Virus record (IMG/VR): IMGVR_UViG_3300044809_000123
Location: 1-37,742 of that record
Origin: a virus
Strand: one strand, 5' to 3'
Length of the DNA: 37,742 nucleotides
Positions 7,240 to 15,320 of this stretch are shown one piece after another; positions within the stretch are counted from its first letter, which is position 1, and each line of letters starts with the position of its first letter. Both the position numbers and the translations under genes were made by a program. The notes under the pieces are model-generated. The model did no database searches. It saw nothing but the letters and a program-made list of their open reading frames with translations, and was not told the DNA's origin.

Positions 7240-9548
7240 TCGACGAACCCGATCCCGACGACGACGACAAGGAAGGCGCGGAGACCACGAAAGACGAGGA
7301 CGCCGAAGAAACGACGGTCGACGCCGAACCGGGCAAGCCGAAGTCGTCGCGCAATTGGCTGGCGCTGATTACCGACAGTCAGCGATATTTCCAGTTTTAC
7401 CAGGACAAAGCCGACGGCATCGACAAGCAATATGCCAGCCTTGAACGGCTGGCGGCCGATGTCAAAGACCCGGAATTTCAATTGTTCTGGGCGAATATCG
7501 CCGTGCTCGGGCCGTCGATCTATTCGCGCCCGCCGGTTTCGGTTGTCGTTCCACGTTTCAAGGATCGCAAGCCGCTACCGCGGGCCGGTGCCGAACTGCT
7601 CGAACGCGCGACCAACGTCGCGTTCGATATGGAAGATATCGATTCCGTCATGCGGGCGATCCGCGACGACATAACGGTTTCGGCGCGCGGCGTGGCATGG
7701 CTAAGATACGAGACCAGCGGCAAGGGCGTGAACTTCACGGAACGCGTTTGCATTGACCAGGCAGACCGCAAGGATTTTGCGCATGATCCCGCGCAGAAAT
7801 GGAAAGATGTAGATTGGGTTTCGAAGCGCTCTTGGCTTTCAAAAAAGGACATGCGCAAGCGCTTCAAGAAGTATTCGGGCGATGCCTATAAGGATTGCAC
7901 CTATACCAAGCGAAAGGACGATGACGACAACGCGGGCGGGATGAAAGCCGGCGTTTGGGAACTGTGGTCGAAGTCGCGCAATCGCGTTGTGTGGGTATCG
8001 CCGGGCTGCGACGTGGTGCTTGACGAAAACGAGCCGCATTTGACGCTGGAGGGATTTTTCCCGTGTCCGCGTCCGGCCTATTCGACCTTGCAGCGCCGAA
8101 CCTTGATCCCCGTTCCGGACATGCTGTTCTACAAGGATCAGCTGGAGGAAATCAACGGACTGACGGCGCGCATATCGGCCCTGACCGATGCGCTGCGCGT
8201 CCGCGGCTTCTACCCGGCCGGCGCTGGCGACATCGGCGACGCGATCGAGATTGCGATAAAGCGGACCGACGACAATCAGATTTTGGTCCCGATCAACAGC
8301 TGGAAAATGATCGGCGACGGGACCGGCGTCAAAGATTTGATTGTCTGGTTGCCGCTGGACATGATCGCAAAGACGGTCACCGGGCTCGTTGCGCTTCGTA
8401 AGCAGCTGATCGACGACGTTTATCAGATCACCGGCCTTTCGGATATCATGCGAGGCCAGACGGCCGCCAGCGAAACGCTTGGCGCCCAAAACCTCAAGAG
8501 CCAATACGGACAAATCCGGATTCGGGACCGGCAGGATGAAATGGTCCGTATGGCGCGCGATATTACGCGCATCGCCGCCGAGATCATGGCCGAAAACTTC
8601 AAGCAGGAAACCCTGCTCGATATGTCGCAACTCGACATGATGACAGAAGCCCTGATTAAAAAGCAGATCGCGCCGCTGCAGCAACAGCTGGACCACCTGC
8701 GCACCGAACTGCGGAACGCGCAGACCGATCCCGAAATTCAGCAAATGGTGAAGGCAAACCCTGACCAGGCCAAGCAGATCATGGCGCAGGTACAGGGCCA
8801 AGCCCAGCATCTGCAAGGCCAGATCGAGCAGCTTGGCAAGGTGCCGACCATTGAAGCCGTGATGAAGATGCTGCGGGAACAGAAGGTTCGCCCGTTTGTC
8901 CTCGATATCGAAACGGACAGCACGATCGCGCCGGACGAAAACACGCACAAGCAGCGCGCCAATGAGTTCACGACTGCATTCGGCGGCTTCATGAAGGAAG
9001 CCTTGCCGCTGGTAGAGACCATGCCAGAAGCTGCACCGGTGGCGGCGCAGATGATGAAATTCGTGACTGGACAATTCCGCGCCGGCCGCGAAATGGAAGG
9101 CATAATCGACACATTCGCCGACGCCATGATTGCGCGCGCCGGTCAGCCGAAACCGCCTGATCCGAAAATGGCAGAAGCTGCTGCAAAGCAACAGGCGGAA
9201 CAGGCGCGCGAACAGGCGGACAACGCCGAGCGCATGGCGGAATCGCAGCGTGTCGCGGCCGAAGCGCAAACCAAGCTGATCGACGCGCAGACCAGGGCGG
9301 CCAACGATGCGAGCAAGCGCAGTATTGAGGAACAGCGCGAACAAGACGCGGCCTTGGCGCGGCAAATCGAACGGGACGGCAAGGTCGCGTTGACCAACAA
9401 GCAGATTGAAATTCTGGACGCCAAGCGCGCCGACGACGCGGCGCGGCACGCGCAGGAAATGGAAAAGGGCGGGCTAGAAATCGCTGCACTGCAGGCGCGC
9501 GGGCTTGCCGGTGAAGCGTCGGCTGCAGTGGCGGGAGCGCTGGCATGA
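7236..9548 (+). CDS. Portal protein
   Basis: The 770-residue dodecameric head-tail connector occupies the expected place directly after TerL. After an acidic, low-complexity N-terminus (residues ~1-30), residues ~40-440 carry features of large podovirus portals: FYQDKADGIDKQYASLERL, NIAVLGPSIYSRPPV, WVSPGCDVVLDENEPHLTLE, YKDQLEEINGLTARISAL and ITGLSDIMRGQTAASETLGA. Residues ~470-540 form a glutamine-rich coiled coil and the C-terminal ~150 residues a second long Ala/Gln/Arg/Glu coiled coil, compatible with the barrel helices seen in P22-type portals. The stop overlaps the next start (ATGA at 9545). Confidence 0.9.
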   Translation: MIDEPDPDDDDKEGAETTKDEDAEETTVDAEPGKPKSSRNWLALITDSQRYFQFYQDKADGIDKQYASLERLAADVKDPEFQLFWANIAVLGPSIYSRPPVSVVVPRFKDRKPLPRAGAELLERATNVAFDMEDIDSVMRAIRDDITVSARGVAWLRYETSGKGVNFTERVCIDQADRKDFAHDPAQKWKDVDWVSKRSWLSKKDMRKRFKKYSGDAYKDCTYTKRKDDDDNAGGMKAGVWELWSKSRNRVVWVSPGCDVVLDENEPHLTLEGFFPCPRPAYSTLQRRTLIPVPDMLFYKDQLEEINGLTARISALTDALRVRGFYPAGAGDIGDAIEIAIKRTDDNQILVPINSWKMIGDGTGVKDLIVWLPLDMIAKTVTGLVALRKQLIDDVYQITGLSDIMRGQTAASETLGAQNLKSQYGQIRIRDRQDEMVRMARDITRIAAEIMAENFKQETLLDMSQLDMMTEALIKKQIAPLQQQLDHLRTELRNAQTDPEIQQMVKANPDQAKQIMAQVQGQAQHLQGQIEQLGKVPTIEAVMKMLREQKVRPFVLDIETDSTIAPDENTHKQRANEFTTAFGGFMKEALPLVETMPEAAPVAAQMMKFVTGQFRAGREMEGIIDTFADAMIARAGQPKPPDPKMAEAAAKQQAEQAREQADNAERMAESQRVAAEAQTKLIDAQTRAANDASKRSIEEQREQDAALARQIERDGKVALTNKQIEILDAKRADDAARHAQEMEKGGLEIAALQARGLAGEASAAVAGALA

Positions 9549-9907
9549 CAGTGGGGTTCGCGATGGGATATCGAGAGAATTTCGCAGCGATCGACTTTTC
9601 CAAGGAAATCCCGGCGCCTCGCAGGATCCTCCGCGAGTCGCCGAAACGATCTGATCTGCCGTTTCCGATGGTGGTCAGCGACACCATGGACCCGGTGCAG
9701 TCGCAGGTCGACGGCAAAGTGTATGACAGCAAGTCCGCCATTCGCGCGTCGTATCGCGCCCATGACGTGACCGAAGTCGGCAATGACGCGGCGCGATTCC
9801 GGACAAAGGTCAAGCCGAAGGTCGAGCGCTCAAAGATCAAGGCGACGGTGGAACGCGCAAAGGCTCGCGTCGAACGCGGCGAGCGCATTCTTTATCCGGG
9901 CAAATAG
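9545..9907 (+). CDS. Conserved phage protein of unknown function (120 aa)
   Basis: The pattern RSDLPFPMVVSDTMDPVQSQ, then YDSKSAIRASYRAHDVTEVG, then a basic C-terminal helix is one I know as recurrent immediately after portal genes in rhizobial and related podoviruses. The SD-x-MDPVQ segment with YDSKSA-x-R-x-S-Y is distinctive, but no activity is known to me. It may be a small virion or assembly protein. ATGA overlap with the portal gene; two bases separate it from the next start. Confidence 0.6.
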   Translation: MTVGFAMGYRENFAAIDFSKEIPAPRRILRESPKRSDLPFPMVVSDTMDPVQSQVDGKVYDSKSAIRASYRAHDVTEVGNDAARFRTKVKPKVERSKIKATVERAKARVERGERILYPGK

Positions 9908-9909
9908 CG

Positions 9910-10539
9910 ATGGCGAATGACGACGCGGTCAGGACGATTGTCGCGGCGATGCCGGCCGAACAACCTGACAAAGCCTCGTTCGGATGGGCCGACACATGGC
10001 CGGCACGCATTGCCCGATCGATCATGAGTGCGGCGACACTGCCGGGTGACGTGTACCAGGGCAACGTTTCGATGACAGGTGACGACGGCCGCACCAATCC
10101 GGAAGTAATCGACCGCGCGGCCCAGCTCGGCGGGTTGATGGCAATGGGCGGCCTCGGCGGCGTACCGGAAAACGCTGTTGGTAGCGGCCTTGCCCGAATG
10201 CGGATGGTCGGCAACGCCGATCTGTTCAAGGAACTGGCGAACCAGCGGCGATCGGCAGGAATGGCAACCGGCAAATCAGCGGCGGGCTGGGATTTTAAGC
10301 GACCCGATGCTCCGCGCGGTTCATGGGGTGACCTGGTCGCGCGAACACAAGCGCAATGGGCAACTGACAAGTCGCGCGCGATCGGCGGATTTGAAGAAGC
10401 CGCGCCGAGTGCGGTTCCGAGCAGCCAATACATGACGCCGGCGGATTGGGCCTTCATCGCAAAGAACGGCGGCCTCGGCGTCTTGCTACCAGGCGCGGCC
10501 GGCGCCGTCCTCTCCCGGCAAAACGACGGCTCAATGTGA
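9910..10539 (+). CDS. Virion-associated hypothetical protein (209 aa)
   Basis: The 209-residue protein has an N-terminal segment (ATLPGDVYQGNVSMTGDDGR, then VIDRAAQLGGLMAMGGLGGV) of a kind found within larger phage structural or ejection proteins: a PGDVYxG turn followed by a glycine-rich hydrophobic helix. Here it stands alone between portal and scaffold genes. The C-terminus ends with a second glycine-rich hydrophobic run (GGLGVLLPGAAGAVLS) that could associate with membranes. Function is unknown. A weak 7-bp hairpin (GACGGCT/AGCCGTC, 10525-10546) spans its stop codon. Confidence 0.55.
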   Translation: MANDDAVRTIVAAMPAEQPDKASFGWADTWPARIARSIMSAATLPGDVYQGNVSMTGDDGRTNPEVIDRAAQLGGLMAMGGLGGVPENAVGSGLARMRMVGNADLFKELANQRRSAGMATGKSAAGWDFKRPDAPRGSWGDLVARTQAQWATDKSRAIGGFEEAAPSAVPSSQYMTPADWAFIAKNGGLGVLLPGAAGAVLSRQNDGSM

Positions 10540-10565
10540 AGCCGTCGACAGAACTTAGTATGCAA

Positions 10566-10580
10566 CCTCTCAGACAGGAA
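10566..10580 (+). repeat. 15-bp repeated translation leader, copy 1
   Basis: CCTCTCAGACAGGAA is repeated identically at 13572-13586. In both places it ends exactly eight bases before an ATG preceded by ACC, so it acts as the ribosome site (CAGGAA) of the scaffold gene. Confidence 0.8.
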
Positions 10581-10588
10581 AAGACACC

Positions 10589-11815
10589 ATGGGCGATGTA
10601 GCAGCCGCAGCCGCGGCACCATCTGGCGGAAACAACCAGGTCGTAATTGAGCCGGCCGCTGCGGCACCGCAACCGCTTTCGAACGAAAGCACCACGGGCG
10701 GCGGCAAGGGCGATGTAGTCGAACCGAAGGCGCCGCCGACTACGCGCGAAGCCTTACGGGCAGCTGCGGAGCGGATCGGGAAGGATAATCCGGAGGACGG
10801 CACCAAGCCCGGCGATCCGAAAGATTTGAACAAGGGCGCTGCGCTTGCGCGGGGCGAGCGCGGTCAGTTCACGCCGAAGGACGGCAAGCAACCGACGGCG
10901 GCGGATACCGCAGAAGCGGCGCGGGTTGCCGCGGCCGCGGCGGCGACGCCAGAAGCGAAGGCAGCAGCAGCGGCTGCAGCAGCCGCAAAGCCCGGTGGCG
11001 ATCAGGCGTCCGCAGCGGTCAAGCACGCCGCGCCGGAACGTTTCTCGCCCGATGCCAAGGCGTCTTGGGAAGTCGCGCCCGAACCGGTCAAGGCCGAAGT
11101 CCATCGGATGCAGCGCGAACTTGAAGCCGGCATCGAAAAGCATCGTGTCGGCGCGCAGAAATACGAGACGGTGAAAGACTTCGACGAACTCGCGTCGAAG
11201 AACGGGACCAATCTGCGAACCGCGCTCACGAAATACGTCAACACGGAACACTTGCTGCGGACAAACCCGCTGAAAGGCCTTGAAGCGATCTGCGGCAATA
11301 TGGGAACATCGCTGCGCGCGGTGGCCGAAATTGTCATGGGGCAGACGCCGGACCAGCAGCGATCGGAATCCGATGCGACGATCCGCGACCTGAATGCGAA
11401 AGTGGCGCGCCTGGAGCAACAGGTCGGCGGCGTGACGCAAACGTTTCAGCAGCAGCAGAACGACAAGGTCACCGACCACGTCGCGGCTTGGTCGAAAGAC
11501 AAGCCGTTCTTTGAAATTCTGGCCCCGCACATCGCTGAGGCGATGGCAGGCGGTGCCTCAAGTCTCGACGACGCCTATCAGGGAGCACTCGCAAAATTCC
11601 CTGAACTGGCGGCGATGGCGAAGGCGGGCAAACCGGCTTCAGAAGATACCACGCTGGCAGCCTCAACAGCCGCAGCGGAAGCCTTGGCGGGTCAGGCCGA
11701 CAAGGGACGCAAGTCAATCGCAGGTGCTCGCAACGGTTCCGGCTCAGACCCGGTTGACCAGCAGCGCCCCACATCAATCAAGGATTCGCTCAAACGCGCT
11801 GCGGCGCGGGTGTGA
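10589..11815 (+). CDS. Capsid scaffolding protein
   Basis: The 408-residue, highly charged, alanine-rich and largely helical protein sits directly before the major capsid gene, the standard place for a scaffold. An unstructured N-terminus (residues 1-150, long Ala runs) is followed by SPDAKASWEVAPEPVKAEVH and a helical domain (residues ~155-330), including DLNAKVARLEQQVGG, a coiled-coil segment, and a VTDHVAAWSKDKPFFEILAP segment typical of scaffolds of this class. The basic C-terminal tail (SIKDSLKRAAARV) would suit electrostatic binding to the capsid lattice, as known for P22-type scaffolds. No protease motif is visible. The start is fixed by the CAGGAA site eight bases upstream. Confidence 0.8.
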   Translation: MGDVAAAAAAPSGGNNQVVIEPAAAAPQPLSNESTTGGGKGDVVEPKAPPTTREALRAAAERIGKDNPEDGTKPGDPKDLNKGAALARGERGQFTPKDGKQPTAADTAEAARVAAAAAATPEAKAAAAAAAAAKPGGDQASAAVKHAAPERFSPDAKASWEVAPEPVKAEVHRMQRELEAGIEKHRVGAQKYETVKDFDELASKNGTNLRTALTKYVNTEHLLRTNPLKGLEAICGNMGTSLRAVAEIVMGQTPDQQRSESDATIRDLNAKVARLEQQVGGVTQTFQQQQNDKVTDHVAAWSKDKPFFEILAPHIAEAMAGGASSLDDAYQGALAKFPELAAMAKAGKPASEDTTLAASTAAAEALAGQADKGRKSIAGARNGSGSDPVDQQRPTSIKDSLKRAAARV

Positions 11816-11842
11816 TTCCGCTTTCTCGAACGAGGTTCTAAA

Positions 11843-12853
11843 ATGTCGCTTTCACCCGTGGAAAAAAATCAGGAAATCTTTGCGTCGGCGCTCGAGGATC
11901 GGAGCACCGGCTATCAAGACCTGGTTTCAAATTCGAACGTGCTGTTGTCCACGCTCAAGGACAAGGGCAAATGGGTTCCGTATTCCGGCCCGACCATCCG
12001 GGAGACGCTGCTTTACGCCAAGACGGGATCGGCCGTCTGGTACAACGGGTTTGACAACCTGAACCCGGTCCCGGCCGAACTGTTCAACGACGCTGAGTAT
12101 CGGCCGAAAATGTGCGCGGTCGCCGTCGTTCTGTCGAACGAAGAAATCCTGAACAACATGGGCACCAATCAGATTTTCGACGTGATGGAAGCCCATATCG
12201 ATGCCGGCGAGCGCGAACTTGTCGACGAGGTCGATATCTCGCTGCACGGCAACGGAACGCGGTTCGGCGGAAAAGAACTCGGCGGCCTGCAGCTTGCGGT
12301 GCCGACCGTGGTCAACTCAGGATCCTACGGCGGCATTCCGCGGTCAAATGCCGTTTGGCAAACCTACTCGTTCGACGTGCAGACCGGTAACGCCGCGATC
12401 GGGACGCAGGTCACGGCGACCACGGTCCGGCCCTTCCTCAACTACATTCTGACCAAGCGCTCCCGCAACAAGTCGGCGGCGGACTTGCTGTTGATGTCGC
12501 CGGAACACTACGGCGCATATGACGCGGCAACCGTGCCTATCCAGCGGGTGGAAGGCTCCAGGCTCGGCAAGCTCGGTTTCCAGTCGCTGAAATACGTCGG
12601 CGCCGGCCGCACGGTCGACATCGTCCAGGACGGAGGTATCGGTTCGAACATGCCGGCGAACACGACATACGGCCTCGACACTGACAATCTGCGGCTGCGG
12701 TATCACCCGGAGCGGAATTTCAACAAGATCGGCAAGGCCATGATGCCGATCAACCAAGACGCGTCGGTCAATTACATCGGGTTCATGGGCGAACTCACCA
12801 TGACCAACCCGCTGTTCCAGTGGAAAATGTTCGACTCCAACCCGGCGGCTTGA
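11843..12853 (+). CDS. Major capsid protein
   Basis: The 336-residue protein after the scaffold gene has the order of elements of phage coat proteins with the HK97-like fold: a helical N-terminus (residues 1-40), an E-loop-like strand region (GPTIRETLLYAKTGSAVWYN), a long spine helix (GTNQIFDVMEAHIDAGEREL), a glycine-rich turn (NGTRFGGKELGGLQL) and a beta-rich C-terminal domain. A GAGG site lies before ATG 11843. A strong hairpin follows the stop, a common device for boosting capsid mRNA relative to downstream genes. Confidence 0.85.
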   Translation: MSLSPVEKNQEIFASALEDRSTGYQDLVSNSNVLLSTLKDKGKWVPYSGPTIRETLLYAKTGSAVWYNGFDNLNPVPAELFNDAEYRPKMCAVAVVLSNEEILNNMGTNQIFDVMEAHIDAGERELVDEVDISLHGNGTRFGGKELGGLQLAVPTVVNSGSYGGIPRSNAVWQTYSFDVQTGNAAIGTQVTATTVRPFLNYILTKRSRNKSAADLLLMSPEHYGAYDAATVPIQRVEGSRLGKLGFQSLKYVGAGRTVDIVQDGGIGSNMPANTTYGLDTDNLRLRYHPERNFNKIGKAMMPINQDASVNYIGFMGELTMTNPLFQWKMFDSNPAA

Positions 12854-12870
12854 TGCCCTCCTGACGTCGT

Positions 12871-12910
12871 GGCGATCCGCTGCGAAACCATCCGCTGCGG
12901 ATCGCCGTCG
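12871..12910 (+). terminator. Hairpin after capsid gene
   Basis: GGCGATCCGC (12871-12880) and GCGGATCGCC (12897-12906) form a perfect 10-bp stem with a 16-base loop, followed within four bases by TTTT. It probably works as a partial terminator or mRNA stabiliser, since virion genes continue downstream. Confidence 0.7.
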
Positions 12911-12950
12911 TTTTGCTTTCACTATTCCCCGTCATTCGAAAGGAGCCATC

Positions 12951-13472
12951 ATGGCTTACGTTTTCTCAGACGCGCGTATCGGCCGGGCGCCGATCGCTTC
13001 CACTCTCGCCGATCCCGGGACTGCAGCCGCGGGCCGCAGCACGCCGGGCCATTTGGGCGAGATCGCCCGCGCATACGACCCGACCTATGGGGAGGGCGAA
13101 TTTATCTATCTCAAGGGCGTTGTGGGAACGCTGCTCGGGATGGTGGTCACCTATGACCAGTTCCTGAAAACGACCACGATCGCGCCGGCTACGGCCGGCA
13201 AAGGTCCGGTTGCGGTCGCCATGTCTGCGAACGTCGCCAACCAATACGGTTGGTATCAGATCACTGGCTCTGCCGTTGTGCTGGCGCCGAACGCGATGAC
13301 CCCGGGCGCCGACGTGTTCATGCTGGCGGCGACGCCGGGCAGCGTGGACGACGCGCAGGTGAACGGCGAGCAGATCGTGAACGCCGTGGTTTCGACCACG
13401 ACGGGCACGCCGGGGGCCGGGTTCGGTGTGATCCAGATCAACCGCCCAGTGCTGCAGGGCCAGATCGTTTAA
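12951..13472 (+). CDS. Capsid decoration or head accessory protein
   Basis: The 173-residue beta-rich protein follows the coat gene. The stretch GEFIYLKGVVGTLLGMVVTY, then GPVAVAMSANVANQYGWYQI, then TPGSVDDAQVNGEQIVNAVV matches a family I recognise as encoded right after the capsid gene in podoviruses and siphoviruses. It is usually abundant in virions and thought to decorate or stabilise the shell. The ribosome site is AAAGGAGCC just before ATG 12951. Role assigned by position and pattern rather than by a known active residue. Confidence 0.7.
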   Translation: MAYVFSDARIGRAPIASTLADPGTAAAGRSTPGHLGEIARAYDPTYGEGEFIYLKGVVGTLLGMVVTYDQFLKTTTIAPATAGKGPVAVAMSANVANQYGWYQITGSAVVLAPNAMTPGADVFMLAATPGSVDDAQVNGEQIVNAVVSTTTGTPGAGFGVIQINRPVLQGQIV

Positions 13473-13488
13473 CCCTGACCAACTCACG

Positions 13489-13526
13489 ACCCGCCGCGGT
13501 GCCAGATCAGGACCGCGGCGGGTTTC
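13489..13526 (+). terminator. 12-bp perfect hairpin
   Basis: ACCCGCCGCGGT (13489-13500) pairs perfectly with ACCGCGGCGGGT (13512-13523), loop 11 bases, followed by TTCCC. A very stable stem with a poor T run; it may be a weak terminator or a processing or stability element. Confidence 0.6.
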
Positions 13527-13530
13527 CCAA

Positions 13531-13561
13531 AAAGTATTGTCCGGATCGCGGACAATACTTT
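13531..13561. other. 13-bp perfect hairpin in tandem with the previous one
   Basis: AAAGTATTGTCCG (13531-13543) and CGGACAATACTTT (13549-13561) form a perfect 13-bp stem around a 5-base loop. It begins only seven bases after the 13489-13523 stem. It could be an RNA stem between the decoration gene and the 13595 gene, or a protein-binding palindrome. There is no strong T run after it. Confidence 0.65.
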
Positions 13562-13571
13562 CCCCTTGCGC

Positions 13572-13586
13572 CCTCTCAGACAGGAA
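13572..13586 (+). repeat. 15-bp repeated translation leader, copy 2
   Basis: Identical to 10566-10580 (CCTCTCAGACAGGAA), again eight bases before an ATG. It serves as the ribosome site of the 13595 gene, directly after two hairpins. Confidence 0.8.
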
Positions 13587-13594
13587 TTTGAACC

Positions 13595-14329
13595 ATGCCG
13601 CAGATCGAAATGAAAAGCGAAAATGATCGGAAGATCATTGTCACGTTTCGCAATCACCAGATGCAGAACGAAGGCAAGTCGAAGGAACAGGGCCGTCCTA
13701 TCTATGACGACCTGGAGGTTTGCGACATTCGTTTCCCCGGTGAAAACCGCGTTTGGGGTTGCTTCCCGGCCGATGAAGTCGAGCCGAACAGCACGCGGGA
13801 ATTGAAATATCCTGTCACCTATAAGGAAGCCTTTGCCGAGCAATACGGGCGTTTCAAATCGTCATTGCCGCAGACCGTCGCCGGTACCGCGCTTGCGGAC
13901 CTGCCGTTCCTGACGGAAGGCAAGCGCATGGAACTGCGTGCGCTCAATATTCACACGGCCGAACAGCTGGCCGGCCTGGAGGGCGCGAACCTGAAAACGC
14001 TCGGCGTCGGCGGTCGCGAACTAAAAACGCAGGCGCAGGCATATATCGACAACGCGGGAGGCAGCGCCAAGGTAACGTCGATGGCGCTGGAAATCGAACG
14101 GCTGCGGCAAATGATCGAAGGAATGCAGCAGTCGCAAGGCCAGCAGCAGGCCGGTGCAGGCGCCGGCGCGAAAACCGAAAAGCCGATAGAGGAATGCTCG
14201 GACGCCGAGTTGAAATCCTTCATCAAGGAAAAGACAGGCGAGCCGGTGCGCGGCAACCCATCCCGCGAAACCCTACAGGCGCGCGTCGCCGAACTGGCGG
14301 CGGAAGCACCCGAACCCGTCGGCGACTGA
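13595..14329 (+). CDS. Head-associated protein with helix-hairpin-helix-like segment
   Basis: The 244-residue protein lies in the head-completion region. The N-terminal ~90 residues (RKIIVTFRNHQMQNEGKSKE, then WGCFPADEV) are beta-rich. Residues ~100-150 (LADLPFLTEGKRMELRALNI, then LAGLEGANLKTLGVGGRELK) resemble a pair of helix-hairpin-helix motifs, which usually contact DNA non-specifically. A coiled coil (residues ~165-185), a Gln/Gly/Ala linker and a LEM/SAP-like terminal helix pair (residues ~200-235) follow. It may sit at the head vertex or bind packaged DNA; this is inference. Confidence 0.6.
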   Translation: MPQIEMKSENDRKIIVTFRNHQMQNEGKSKEQGRPIYDDLEVCDIRFPGENRVWGCFPADEVEPNSTRELKYPVTYKEAFAEQYGRFKSSLPQTVAGTALADLPFLTEGKRMELRALNIHTAEQLAGLEGANLKTLGVGGRELKTQAQAYIDNAGGSAKVTSMALEIERLRQMIEGMQQSQGQQQAGAGAGAKTEKPIEECSDAELKSFIKEKTGEPVRGNPSRETLQARVAELAAEAPEPVGD

Positions 14330-14357
14330 TCGCCGGCACAATCAGCGGAGCAAGCCC

Positions 14358-14507
14358 ATGTCACCCGACAACGTATCGTTTCGAAACCATGACGGCGCAG
14401 ATGTTTGCGAAATCAAGTTGCAGGGCGGCACTGTCGGCGTATTCCCCGCAAACGAGGTCATCGCGGGTTCGGTCCCGCCGATGACCTATGCCGAATCGAA
14501 GAAGTAA
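14358..14507 (+). CDS. Very small phage protein (49 aa)
   Basis: The 49-residue frame (MSPDNVSFRNHDG, then EIKLQGGTVGVFPANEV) has GGAG seven bases before ATG 14358 and fills the gap between the 13595 gene and the adaptor gene, with six bases to the next start. The sequence suggests a tiny beta-sheet protein (two strands, turn, VGVFP strand). The family is unknown. It is supported by ribosome site, fit in the gap and plausible codon use. Confidence 0.5.
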   Translation: MSPDNVSFRNHDGADVCEIKLQGGTVGVFPANEVIAGSVPPMTYAESKK

Positions 14508-14513
14508 CGCGCC

Positions 14514-15320
14514 GTGACCGTTCTCAGCGCAGGCCAGTCGGCCGGGATCACGCTGCTAGGCCGGCGCCCGGTCAGCCTGTTTTTGGATGATGATACTTTC
14601 GGCCTCGAGCTGGGCAACCTCGCGACAGAGGCCGCGATCGATATCGCCGAGTATTACGATTGGCAAAAGCTGAGAGTGCCGCTTAACTTTGCCGGCGACG
14701 GAATATCGATCAGCTTCGACCTGCCGACGGACTATGGCCGGATGCTGAAAGACGGCGAAGTCCATTCGCTTCTTTGGCGCGGCCGATCGTTCCGCAAGGT
14801 CAGCGATGAGAACGAATGGATTTATCTGCAGCAGACAACTCCGCTTGGAGCGCCCGGCGCGTGGATCATCCTCGGCGGCCAGATGCAGATATTTCCGCCA
14901 ATGCCTACGACGGAAATCGCCAGCTTCTATTATATCAGCAAAAACATCGTGGGCGAGACCGGCGCCGACGTGCTCACGAGCGGTTTCAATATCGGGAATA
15001 CCTTGGCTAATGAGTCCGGCGATATCCTGGTGGATAGCGACGGCAATAATCTGATCGATGGCACGGCGCCTTTGCTTAAGCCGGCGTTCACCGAAAACGA
15101 TGATGTTTTCGTTTTGCCGGAACGGCTCTTGACCCTCAGTCTGATCTGGCGCTGGCGGCAAATGAAGCGGATGGAGTATGCCGAAGATTTGACCAATTAC
15201 GAGATAGCGTTGGGCATGGCCGCAGGGACCGACAAGGGCGCGCGCGTCCTGGTTGTCGGCAGGCAGCGGTCGCGGATCGTAAGTAGCCAACCAGTCTATC
15301 CCGGGCGGATCAACGCATGA
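14514..15320 (+). CDS. Head-tail adaptor protein
   Basis: The 268-residue protein starts at GTG 14514. Helical N-terminus (ELGNLATEAAIDIAEYYDWQ) and a central beta-sandwich (FDLPTDYGRMLKDGEVHSLL, then IFPPMPTTEIASFYYISKNI) are followed by a C-terminal helix with SLIWRWRQMKRMEYAEDLTN. This order is that of podovirus adaptor or connector proteins (SU10/P22 gp4-like class), which bind the portal and seal the neck. The position between head genes and the gp10-like gene agrees. The stop overlaps the next start (ATGA at 15317). Confidence 0.7.
   Translation: MTVLSAGQSAGITLLGRRPVSLFLDDDTFGLELGNLATEAAIDIAEYYDWQKLRVPLNFAGDGISISFDLPTDYGRMLKDGEVHSLLWRGRSFRKVSDENEWIYLQQTTPLGAPGAWIILGGQMQIFPPMPTTEIASFYYISKNIVGETGADVLTSGFNIGNTLANESGDILVDSDGNNLIDGTAPLLKPAFTENDDVFVLPERLLTLSLIWRWRQMKRMEYAEDLTNYEIALGMAAGTDKGARVLVVGRQRSRIVSSQPVYPGRINA

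Noticed and set aside
7839-9449. Long minus-strand frame (536 aa) opposite the portal gene
   Set aside because: Arg/Leu/His-rich shadow of a strongly GC-biased gene; no ribosome site and the portal frame has clear family features.
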